Shown here piece by piece: positions 1 through 5,866 of a stretch of DNA of 8,030 bases. Source of the stretch: Nitrospirota bacterium (lineage in GTDB: Bacteria > Nitrospirota > Nitrospiria > Nitrospirales > UBA8639); NCBI GenBank assembly GCA_029865515.1, contig JAOUGQ010000125.1:1-8030 (forward strand). Direction: 5' to 3'. The notes under the pieces were generated by a model. That model did no database searches, was not told where the DNA came from, and saw nothing but the letters and a program-made list of their open reading frames with translations. The translations under genes were made by a program, and so were the position numbers. How positions within the stretch are numbered: position 1 is the stretch's first letter; every line of letters starts with the position of its first letter.

Positions 1-548
1 TGGTGACCCTGGCGATGGATCCTCAGCGTCCCAACGTCCTGTACGCGGGAACGACAGGAGGCGTTTATCGCACCCTCAATGCCACCGAGAGTTGGGAGAA
101 AAAAACCACCGGGATGGTGGCCTCAGATGCCAAAATGGCGTCAATGGCTTTGGGAGTGAACGGACTGGCTATCGATCCCACCAATAGTGACGTGGTGTAT
201 GCAGGAACGACGAATGGTCTATACAAATCGACTGATCAAGCGGAACATTGGACAAAGGTCGGGGGAAGCATTCAACACGCCTATGTGAGTGCCATCCAGC
301 TGGATCCCACCAAACCCTCAACACTGTATTTGGCGACGAGCGACAGGGTTCAGAAAAGTGAGGACGGAGGAGAAACCTGGCAACCGAAAACCAAAGGGTT
401 GGAGGCCGCCAGCATTCGCAGTCTTCAGATTAGTCCCAAGGATCCACGCACATTGTATGTCGGCACCAATGGAGGAGGGCTGTATCGCAGTACAGATGCC
501 GGAGAGTCCTGGAGCCGGCTACCTCTCACTCCAGCATCTGGTGACTAG
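1..548 (+). CDS. Asp-box (BNR) beta-propeller protein, C-terminal part
   Basis: The reading frame enters from the left edge, so the true start is outside the window; the GTG at 3 is most likely an internal valine. The visible 181 residues hold four blade-like repeats of about 40 residues, each with a pattern like DP-x4-LYAGT-x-GGLYRS-x-D-x-GE-x-W (around residues 3-31, 55-83, 98-126 and 141-170). The last two end in canonical Asp boxes (S-x-D-x-G-x-x-W: SEDGGETW, STDAGESW). The first two are eroded (TLNATESW, STDQAEHW). This architecture is known from sialidase-like, Ycf48/HCF136-like and VPS10/sortilin-like propellers, usually exported or periplasmic. A propeller needs six to ten blades, so several are missing upstream. 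No catalytic sialidase residues can be judged from this fragment; a binding or scaffold role is as likely as an enzymatic one. The gene converges on the next one across 65 bp with no clear terminator. Confidence 0.85.
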   Translation, partial: VTLAMDPQRPNVLYAGTTGGVYRTLNATESWEKKTTGMVASDAKMASMALGVNGLAIDPTNSDVVYAGTTNGLYKSTDQAEHWTKVGGSIQHAYVSAIQLDPTKPSTLYLATSDRVQKSEDGGETWQPKTKGLEAASIRSLQISPKDPRTLYVGTNGGGLYRSTDAGESWSRLPLTPASGD

Positions 549-613
549 GTGAATATGGGCGGAGACCCTTTGGGCCAGATTTCTGTGTCAGTGCTTCATT
601 ATAAGAGTGAGAG

Positions 614-1594
614 TTATTGACCTTTCCAGGAATCAGGAAGCAGGAAAGAGAGGTCCAGCATGACTTTGGCTCCATAGGTTGGGCCGAAGTCTTTACTATT
701 TAATTGATCGTTCCACGTTTCGAAAGTAAATGGATGGACACGAATCGCAACGGTCCAAAAACGTTCTTCCAACGAGTCTCCCTGTTCTCCATTAAAAATT
801 CCGGAATCAATGGTTACTCCTGCTTCAAGCTCCATCAAGGGTTGGAGGGTGTGTTCGTCATACCATCCATAGCTGATGGATCCTTGTGCCGCAAACGAGT
901 TATTGGCTAAGTCATGGAAAGCGGCGCCGGTAGCGATTCGCCCCGCCCGCACCATTCCCGAAACACGGAGAGGTCTGAACAAACACGCGAGCCATCCGTC
1001 GCTTTTTCCATTCAGGTAGTCGATGGTTTTCACCGGTGACCATCGGCGGAAACCCCCACGGGCAAACAATTCATGATATAAGCTTCCCGTCTGTCCACCT
1101 CCCCCGAGAAACAAAACCCGCCGTTGGCCCAGGAGCCCCCCCCATCGGGTAATGGAACCGGAAATGGTAAAGTCCGTCTCTTTGCGTTTCTCTCCTACTG
1201 GAACAGTCGGAATTCCATAGAGGCTGTCGTGGATGAAATCGTTCTGAAGAAATTCTGAAGGTTGATTTCTTGTAGGCCCGATCCCGAAAGTGAGGTTGGT
1301 GCTCCATCCCTCGAGATGATTGGTCCAATGGCGGGTCCAACTTGTCGTTATCAGATTTAATCCGATGGTCTCGCGGATTCCGTTGAACCGTTCTCCTTCA
1401 CCATTAAATTCAGTAAAACGAAATATTGAAAATCCGGTGGCAAGCACTGGTTCCTGATCGGGAAAGGCAAGCGCTCCCCAGTGGATTCCTGGAGCTGAGC
1501 TTTCCCCCATGGCTGGTTGCGGAGAAATCCACCAATTGAAGCAGGCGACCAGAATAAGGGAGTGGGTAAGAAGTGAATGGAATTTACAAACCAT
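614..1594 (-). CDS. Exported, probable outer-membrane protein of unknown function
   Basis: From the ATG at 1594 the protein has 326 residues. It starts with a signal sequence: K4, then a hydrophobic stretch at about 8-23, then a small-residue site (PAMG) near 27-30. LVAC at 15-18 also fits a lipobox, so a lipoprotein is possible. The open frame extends to a TTG at 1627, but this adds a polar leader in front of the signal peptide and has no Shine-Dalgarno, so ATG is preferred; neither start has a strong ribosome site. The mature part is rich in aromatic and glycine residues, with amphipathic strand-like stretches (for example FSIFRFTEF, ERFWTVAIRVHPF) and a GGGG run, as in outer-membrane beta-barrels, although it does not end in the usual aromatic residue. 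I do not recognise a named family and see no LpxR or PagL catalytic motif. A perfect TTGACA lies upstream at 1654-1649, but no good -10 follows it. Confidence 0.75.
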   Translation of the reverse strand: MVCKFHSLLTHSLILVACFNWWISPQPAMGESSAPGIHWGALAFPDQEPVLATGFSIFRFTEFNGEGERFNGIRETIGLNLITTSWTRHWTNHLEGWSTNLTFGIGPTRNQPSEFLQNDFIHDSLYGIPTVPVGEKRKETDFTISGSITRWGGLLGQRRVLFLGGGGQTGSLYHELFARGGFRRWSPVKTIDYLNGKSDGWLACLFRPLRVSGMVRAGRIATGAAFHDLANNSFAAQGSISYGWYDEHTLQPLMELEAGVTIDSGIFNGEQGDSLEERFWTVAIRVHPFTFETWNDQLNSKDFGPTYGAKVMLDLSFLLPDSWKGQ

Positions 1595-1804
1595 AATAGA
1601 GGCTGGGAACCTTGGGGCAGAGCGCAAACTGACTGATTTCTAAGGCAATGTCAACGTTTTTAGCACATCTGTCTCGCGTGGGTTAGCCTGGGCTGAACGT
1701 GCTCCGAAGGAGTCAAACTGAAAAACCGTTTACATCAATTCACAGAGAGATGAGGAGGAATGCTTGAACAAATTGAGAGATGAACCAGTCTGTGGGGGAG
1801 GAAA

Positions 1805-2197
1805 TCAGGAGTCCAGGGCCTCGTTCACTTTTTCGACAAGTTCACGAAAATTACACGGCTTGTCGATAACGGCACAGGCACCAAGACCCATGGCTTTGTT
1901 CTTCTGCTTTTCCTCAATGACCCCGCTGAGCAGAATCACACGAGGGGTTTTTCCGTTAAAGCTGCTTGTGACGCGTTCTAACAGGGCCAGCCCACTCATA
2001 ATGGGCATGTGATAATCAGCGATGACAAGATCCACCTGATTTTCTTCCAACCACGCCAAGGCGGAGGCACCGTTTTCCGATTCGGCACATTCAAAGCCGG
2101 ATGATTCAAGTGCCCCGCGCACTGTTCGTCGGACAGCAGGTTCATCGTCCACGATCAGGACCTGACGTTTTGTCGCGGTAGATTTTTTGCTAGCCAA
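1805..2197 (-). CDS. Single-domain response regulator (CheY-like receiver)
   Basis: The 130-residue protein is a complete receiver domain with no output domain. The acidic pair D17-D18 sits in VLIVDDEP. The phospho-acceptor is D61 in DLVIADYHMP, followed by the usual MPxMSG turn. The switch residue is S91 (VILLSG), and the conserved lysine is K113 followed by P114. Such proteins take a phosphate from a histidine kinase and act by protein-protein contact, in chemotaxis, phosphorelay or control of another enzyme. No kinase, chemotaxis or diguanylate cyclase gene is in the window, so it is an orphan here. The start is TTG: an in-frame stop lies two codons upstream, the next methionine (residue 64) would delete the phospho-site, and a Shine-Dalgarno precedes the TTG at good spacing. 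The basic, lysine/serine/threonine-rich first 11 residues precede the first strand. It is probably cytoplasmic. Confidence 0.95.
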   Translation of the reverse strand: MASKKSTATKRQVLIVDDEPAVRRTVRGALESSGFECAESENGASALAWLEENQVDLVIADYHMPIMSGLALLERVTSSFNGKTPRVILLSGVIEEKQKNKAMGLGACAVIDKPCNFRELVEKVNEALDS

Positions 2198-2204
2198 AAT
2201 TTAT

Positions 2205-2210
2205 TCCTTT
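2205..2210 (-). promoter_or_regulatory. Ribosome binding site fixing the TTG start of the response regulator
   Basis: AAAGGA on the minus strand lies 7 nt before the TTG codon at 2197. It supports the TTG start, which is otherwise unusual and would be easy to miss. Confidence 0.6.
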
Positions 2211-2375
2211 GAAACTACAAGGGAAAATTTCACTTTCTTCTAGGATCGAGTCCGGTTGATACTTCTTATAAATATGTCCCCTATTTTTACATACGTAATG
2301 GGACTTGGGGAATACCCTCACCATAGATTTTGTATGGATTTTTTTTCAACACACAATGATTAAAATTTGGGCAAA

Positions 2376-2406
2376 ATGATGAATGAGCCATAAATTATGA
2401 TGAATG
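2376..2406 (+). repeat. Direct repeat ATGATGAATG, two copies 21 bp apart
   Basis: Exact 10-bp copies lie at 2376-2385 and 2397-2406. Their starts are 21 bp apart, two turns of the helix, which puts both on the same face. A degenerate third half-copy, ATGAT followed by TAAAA, starts at 2356, about one more period upstream. Such phasing suits a protein-binding iteron array, but in AT-rich DNA a 10-bp repeat can arise by chance. Confidence 0.45.
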
Positions 2407-2412
2407 GAAAGT

Positions 2413-2443
2413 TGTGAATATCTTATGCACAGCATTGTCCACA
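2413..2443. promoter_or_regulatory. Cluster of DnaA-box-like 9-mers
   Basis: On the plus strand TTATGCACA (2423-2431) matches the consensus TTATNCACA exactly. TTGTCCACA (2435-2443) differs from TTATCCACA by one base and is a box form used in other bacteria. On the minus strand ATATTCACA (2421-2413) differs from TTATTCACA by one base. The two plus-strand boxes start 12 bp apart in tandem. DnaA is the known ligand of such boxes, at oriC, in regulated promoters and in titration sites. No dnaA, dnaN or other replication gene is in the window, so which of these roles applies cannot be decided here. Confidence 0.45.
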
Positions 2444-2650
2444 ATTTCAGTGGATTAAATTATGGGAATGTAACCTATTAAAAAACATGAATTATCAATA
2501 TATGCAATATGGACACAAACGATTCTAGCGGTGAGATTAATGAACAGGGCGTCCACCATCAATCATGTCGGCACAAATCAACCTTTGAAAGGCCAATAGA
2601 AGAGGAATCTGGAAAAAGAACCTACGAAGAAAAGGGCTGAAGCGGGAGCC

Positions 2651-3136
2651 TCATTTTTGGGAAGTTTGAAGGCTGGATCCAGAAAGTTGTGATTTGACTG
2701 CTTCGTATATTGGGCTTCCTGGCAAAAGCTCTATGCCGGGTAACCCGAAGGCGATAGCTTGTTGGACGGCAATACGGGCGACCCTCATGCGGGGAATGGT
2801 TTGAGACGGGAGGGCTTCTTGAAGGGCCGCAAAGGTGACGGGCGGAATCTTGACGGCAAAAAGATCCCCCTCAGGAGAGGAAAAGATAAAACATTCAATG
2901 TTGGAATGCCCGACTCGATAGGTCAATTTGAAAGTCATATTATGGGGTTGTAGGGAATCATCCTCAGAGGCAAATTGCCGAAAGGTGCTGTCGACAATGT
3001 CCTGGGGTACGCCAGAGGGAATACCGGGATTCCATTCCGGCATGCTCGAAAGGTCTCGGTGGCAATAGCCGGTAGGGGTTTGTGCTACTCGCCAGGTCAC
3101 CCCTTCAATAAAAAATGACAGAATACGTAAAGCCAT
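2651..3136 (-). CDS. Hypothetical protein, 161 residues
   Basis: I do not recognise this protein. It starts at ATG 3136; an in-frame stop lies eight codons upstream and no clear Shine-Dalgarno precedes the ATG. It has no signal peptide or membrane segment and is probably cytoplasmic. The first 40 residues have aromatic and proline/glycine-rich turns. The middle (about 65-100) alternates hydrophobic and polar residues like a small beta-sheet (FKLTYRVG, IECFIFSSPEGDLFAVKIP). Residues 100-150 look helical (FAALQEAL, ARIAVQQAIAFG), and the tail is serine/glutamine-rich. This reads like a real alpha/beta fold rather than a chance frame. It is transcribed in the same direction as the response regulator, but 453 bp separate them, so co-transcription is doubtful. 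A candidate promoter lies upstream. Confidence 0.65.
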   Translation of the reverse strand: MALRILSFFIEGVTWRVAQTPTGYCHRDLSSMPEWNPGIPSGVPQDIVDSTFRQFASEDDSLQPHNMTFKLTYRVGHSNIECFIFSSPEGDLFAVKIPPVTFAALQEALPSQTIPRMRVARIAVQQAIAFGLPGIELLPGSPIYEAVKSQLSGSSLQTSQK

Positions 3137-3168
3137 ATGAGGTTGAAGCAGAGAGGATTACACGAAGA

Positions 3169-3197
3169 TCGTTATTGCATGGTTACCGACATGTCAA
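3169..3197 (-). promoter_or_regulatory. Candidate promoter with embedded palindrome for the 161-residue protein gene
   Basis: On the minus strand a perfect -35 hexamer TTGACA (3197-3192) is followed by a 17-bp spacer and a poor -10, TAACGA (3174-3169). The -35 overlaps the 8-bp palindrome GACATGTC (3188-3195), which could be a repressor half-site arrangement. The weak -10 keeps confidence low. Confidence 0.3.
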
Positions 3198-3402
3198 CCA
3201 TTAGCATATAGGGAAGTTGGCACTCACGCAATTCCGGCAGATTGAATACGGTAGAAAGGGGAAAGATTTCTTCAGATAATGTGCCAAAAGGTTTACAACC
3301 ATTCCCTGAAGGATGAAAAGGTTTTTTTCTATTCCGCCAAAAAAATGTTTCGGCTACCAAACCCACAAGATGAGAGCAAGCACGAATTCACAAAAATAGA
3401 GA

Positions 3403-3515
3403 TACCAAGCCTGGTAGGATGCTCTCCATAAGGCTACAATTTGTGGTAATCTAGGAAAATTTTTTCCCTGGATTGGAGTGGTTGTTTCTCCATCAAAATG
3501 GAGAGTACATCCAAT
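3403..3515 (+). other. Cluster of short inverted repeats, possible structured RNA or leader
   Basis: Several perfect short stems can be drawn: TACCA/TGGTA (3403-3407 with 3412-3416, loop of 4), AGCCT/AGGCT (3408-3412 with 3431-3435, exclusive with the first), TCTCCAT/ATGGAGA (3487-3493 with 3498-3504, loop of 4), and an outer ATTGGA/TCCAAT (3472-3477 with 3510-3515). A second copy of TCTCCAT at 3423-3429 could compete for ATGGAGA. No known riboswitch core is recognisable and no T-run follows the last stem. It lies 150-260 bp ahead of the lipoprotein gene. Confidence 0.3.
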
Positions 3516-3603
3516 TCATTATCAAAAATTCTTGAATGACGAACTTCCATCGGCAGGCTTTTTACATATATTTTCTGAAAGGGATTTCAAGAATTGCATC
3601 TGA

Positions 3604-3620
3604 GTGGTGTCTGTTACCAC
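3604..3620. promoter_or_regulatory. Inverted repeat GTGGT-N7-ACCAC ahead of the lipoprotein gene
   Basis: Two perfect 5-bp arms flank a 7-bp centre, ending 45 bp before the ATG at 3666. It could be an operator or a hairpin in the 5' leader. I found no good promoter hexamers to place it against. Confidence 0.3.
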
Positions 3621-3665
3621 GAATCTTTATTTCTTCATTAAGATGGCCACGAAGGGAAATCCAGT

Positions 3666-4712
3666 ATGCGACACTCCTGTATTCGTCATTATAAAAATCT
3701 TATCGGCCTACTTGGTGTTTTCAGTATGGTGTTGGGGTGTGCCAGTACCCCAAAAGGTCACGAAACCTTCATGGCGGAAGGCTCTCGGATCGCCCTGCCT
3801 CAAACAGGGACCAGGGCCGTCGTGAGAGGAAATCATTCAGGGGCTGTGAATCAGGCGATATCTTGGTTGAACGACCATCAATTACTTGTGGTGAATCGCT
3901 GGGTGGAAAAAGATCCGACAACTCAGGATGTTGCTCCTGGAGATAAGACAAGAGTACAGGCTCAAGTACAGGCTGTGGCGCATAAGGTGGGAGCGACCAT
4001 GATGGTCTTTGTCCACGTAGATGAAACACTGGTCAATCGCAGGGATCCCATAAGTGGTGGAAATCAACCCAACAAAATGATTAGCGTAGAAATTCAAGGG
4101 ATCCATGCGGAAACAGGCCAGGCGGCGTTTGGAGCTATGGCCTGGAATCCTGAACCTGTTGTCGAATCTGAAAAAGTGGTGGAGGCACTGACAGTCCTTG
4201 CTCTGGAAAAATCCTGGAAGGAGCCAGAAGCCTCTCATGCCCGCCAACAGGAGGTGACTCCAGTGATAAAAACGGAACAAAAGGCATCCGCGATAACGCC
4301 AGTACCTCTGGACCCCTCGGACACAACCACTGTTGCCCAACCCGTGCCCGTGGAATCAACGGGGACTTCTCGAGAACATGTGACGGTCTTCACAGAATCA
4401 GCCCCAGATGAAATGTCTGCCGCGCCTGTCGTGACCCAGCCGATGGCTACCGAAAGTTCGGCAACAGCCGAAGATTCCTCTTTAGGACTTCAAATCGCAA
4501 GTGGGGCATTATCTATTTTGTACACGCCCTTCAAGGTTGTCTATGCGGGACTGGGCGGATTGTTTGGATGCTTGGCCTATGCGGTGACGGCAGGGAATGA
4601 ACAAGTGGCTCATTCCATTTGGGATGCAAGTTTAGGAGGGACATACTGGCTCACACCCGACCATTTACAAGGCAACGAACCTGTTCTTTTTAAAGGAGAG
4701 CCCACAAATTAA
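3666..4712 (+). CDS. Lipoprotein with CsgG/LpoB-like N-terminal region and glycine-rich C-terminal module
   Basis: The 348-residue protein starts at ATG 3666, with AAGGGA 8 nt upstream. A basic start, a hydrophobic core (11-23) and the lipobox VLGC (C25) mark a lipoprotein. A26-S27 after the cysteine suggests the outer membrane rather than retention at the inner one. Residues about 40-190 form an alpha/beta domain (AISWLNDHQLLVVNRW, VAHKVGATMMVFVHVDETLV) that resembles in outline the CsgG/LpoB type of periplasmic domain; this is a weak resemblance. Residues 190-275 are a threonine/serine/proline/glutamate-rich linker. The end (about 276-345) is a distinct module with a hydrophobic, glycine-rich segment (ALSILYTPFKVVYAGLGGL, then FGCLAYAVTAGN) and a W-x3-LGGTYWLTPDHLQG signature. 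It is probably membrane-associated. The function is unknown. The stop overlaps that of the opposing PPTase gene. Confidence 0.85.
   Translation: MRHSCIRHYKNLIGLLGVFSMVLGCASTPKGHETFMAEGSRIALPQTGTRAVVRGNHSGAVNQAISWLNDHQLLVVNRWVEKDPTTQDVAPGDKTRVQAQVQAVAHKVGATMMVFVHVDETLVNRRDPISGGNQPNKMISVEIQGIHAETGQAAFGAMAWNPEPVVESEKVVEALTVLALEKSWKEPEASHARQQEVTPVIKTEQKASAITPVPLDPSDTTTVAQPVPVESTGTSREHVTVFTESAPDEMSAAPVVTQPMATESSATAEDSSLGLQIASGALSILYTPFKVVYAGLGGLFGCLAYAVTAGNEQVAHSIWDASLGGTYWLTPDHLQGNEPVLFKGEPTN
4709..4712. other. Overlapping convergent stop codons (TTAA)
   Basis: The plus-strand lipoprotein ends with TAA at 4710-4712 and the minus-strand PPTase with TAA at 4711-4709. There is no room between them for a terminator, so any transcription terminator must lie inside the opposite gene. 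Confidence 0.9.
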
Positions 4713-5458
4713 TCCTGCCAATCCCAAAACGAAACCTCAACCGAAGGACAATTCACTGCCAGCGCCCCGATGTGTGCCTGGCCTGCATGGGCCCGAAAGA
4801 GTGAACATTCGTCTTCCCGGCTTGATCTATCCGTCAACGAAATATTGGCTTTCACGCCATCCGGATCCAGTGAGATCTCACATTGATCCAATCCACCCGA
4901 TAATCCTATCCCCCGCATTTTGAGATAGGCTTCCTTACACGTCCAGTAAGTAAAAAACGCTCGCGTCCGAAGGTCAGGTGAAAGGGACGCAAGATGGGCC
5001 GCCTCACGTGGTGAAAAATAGCGGGCGGCGATGTCATCGTTGCTGAGGACCCGGTCTATCTTTTCCACGTCGATTCCAACTGCATGCTCAACCGTGATAG
5101 CCAGCAACGCTACCCCACTTGTATGCGAGACATTAAATTGCAAAGGCAAAGAAGAAGGATCAGCCAGTGCAGGTTTTCCTTGTGGGTTGGTCTCAAACCG
5201 CAGGTTGGCCGCGGGTACGCCCACATAATGACTGAGAAGCCTTCGAAGAATACCCCGGCTTGAGACGAATTGGTACTGGGGGTGAGGAACCCGAAACCGT
5301 TCAGCTCTGGCACGTTCATCCGCAGCAAGGTAAGGGAGGTAGCGGGAGGCTTGCAGAGGTGAATCTTCCAGGTGAGCGCGCCATACATGCACCACGCCTG
5401 GTGAGAGGCTCAGAAAAAGGTCTTGGGAGGGACTCGCCCAGTGGGTGGAAGCCAACAT
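4709..5458 (-). CDS. 4'-phosphopantetheinyl transferase, Sfp type
   Basis: The enzyme transfers the 4'-phosphopantetheine arm of coenzyme A to a serine of acyl or peptidyl carrier proteins. The 249-residue length fits the two-lobed Sfp/Gsp class rather than the short AcpS class. Visible motifs: a first-lobe segment with FVSSRGILRRLL (64-75), NPQGKPAL (91-98), FNVSHTSG (108-115), the Mg-binding VGIDVEKI (D130, E132), and WTCKEAYLKMRGIGL (K175, E176, K180). All expected catalytic residues are present. The ATG at 5458 has no strong Shine-Dalgarno; an in-frame stop lies two codons upstream. A -10-like TACAAT (5478-5473, minus) lies close ahead of the start. No carrier protein, PKS, NRPS or fatty-acid gene is nearby, so the substrate cannot be inferred from context. 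Its TAA shares the sequence TTAA with the stop of the convergent lipoprotein gene. Confidence 0.93.
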   Translation of the reverse strand: MLASTHWASPSQDLFLSLSPGVVHVWRAHLEDSPLQASRYLPYLAADERARAERFRVPHPQYQFVSSRGILRRLLSHYVGVPAANLRFETNPQGKPALADPSSLPLQFNVSHTSGVALLAITVEHAVGIDVEKIDRVLSNDDIAARYFSPREAAHLASLSPDLRTRAFFTYWTCKEAYLKMRGIGLSGGLDQCEISLDPDGVKANISLTDRSSREDECSLFRAHAGQAHIGALAVNCPSVEVSFWDWQD

Positions 5459-5866
5459 AAGGTCTTAACCGGATTGTATCGGAAGAAAGACTTGCCTGAA
5501 ACCCTCTGCGGAGTCTATGACCAAGAGTTGAAGGCAGGACCTTTCATGCCGGTTCTGACTTAGGCGCCGATCCTTCAGCGTCGATAGCGCAAGTTTTTTC
5601 CAATGGCCGGTCTTATGCCCCAGACAGATGATCATTAGTAGCCGGGAATTTATTTTTGAGAAATCACGGATGGATTTCCGGCAACCACCTGCGGGAATGC
5701 CCTTATTGCTTGTCTCGTTGTTCGTTGATATATCCCGCCTAAGTCTCGACCTCCCTATCCAGCCCCCAACAAAAAAAGGGACTTTATACTTCCTTCAAAG
5801 CTGGAAGCTTCTCATCACTTCCCAATACTTGCAGGAAGTTTTGAATAGCCTGTTAGGAAATCGAAA
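5459..5866. other. Intergenic region of 408 bp without a convincing gene
   Basis: The gap lies downstream of the peptidase gene and upstream of the PPTase gene, both on the minus strand. On the minus strand a small CTTCC/GGAAG stem (5809-5791) is followed about 10 bases later by a run of seven T (about 5777-5771), a possible weak terminator for the peptidase. On the plus strand GCGC-CGA / TCG-ATA-GCGC with a following T6 run at about 5572-5600 could also fold. Neither is strong. The TACAAT at 5478-5473 (minus) may be the PPTase -10. Confidence 0.35.

Larger units (their letters stand above)
2198..2650. other. Gene-free AT-rich intergenic region, origin-like in composition
   Basis: This 453-bp gap lies downstream of the small gene at 2651 and upstream of the response regulator. 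No open frame in it looks like a gene. By hand count 2281-2520 has 74 G or C in 240 bases (about 31 %), well below the flanking genes. It carries DnaA-box-like 9-mers (2413-2443), a 21-bp-spaced direct repeat (2376-2406) and a very AT-rich stretch at about 2471-2510 directly beside them. The response-regulator promoter should also be here; TATAAG at 2270-2265 (minus) is a -10 candidate with no acceptable -35. AT richness alone is common in promoter regions, so the origin-like reading is inference. Confidence 0.5.
3137..3665. other. Divergent intergenic region of 529 bp
   Basis: The region separates the minus-strand gene ending upstream from the plus-strand lipoprotein gene. It must hold promoters for both. 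I see no convincing gene in it. It contains the minus-strand promoter candidate at 3169-3197, an inverted-repeat cluster at 3403-3515 and a 17-bp inverted repeat at 3604-3620. At about 3301-3330 an imperfect hairpin (CATTCC / GGATG with one bulged base) is followed some bases later by a run of seven T on the plus strand; this is a weak terminator candidate. Confidence 0.4.

Noticed and set aside
1679..1720. Small hairpins (AGC/GCT and CTCC-GAA-GGAG) between the exported protein and response-regulator genes
   Set aside because: Stems of three to four pairs with no T-run on the relevant strand; not enough for a terminator or operator call.
1764..2012. Plus-strand open frame of 82 codons with a good AGGAGG (1753-1758) five bases before a TTG start
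   Set aside because: It runs antisense over most of the response-regulator gene, whose domain is unambiguous. The translation is low-complexity-like and resembles no protein. The ribosome-site-like sequence is noted but is probably chance.
2413..2443. Calling the DnaA-box cluster the chromosomal origin outright
   Set aside because: Only one box is exact, the neighbours are not replication genes, and no skew data are available from 8 kb. It is reported as a candidate only.
3172..3366. Minus-strand open frame of 64 codons in the divergent region
   Set aside because: GTG start without a Shine-Dalgarno, unusual composition (clustered cysteine, methionine and phenylalanine) and overlap with the promoter candidate at 3169-3197. 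No family resemblance.
3604..3825. Plus-strand open frame of 73 codons overlapping the start of the lipoprotein gene
   Set aside because: It is in a different frame from the lipoprotein, whose signal peptide and lipobox are clear. No ribosome site or recognisable content.
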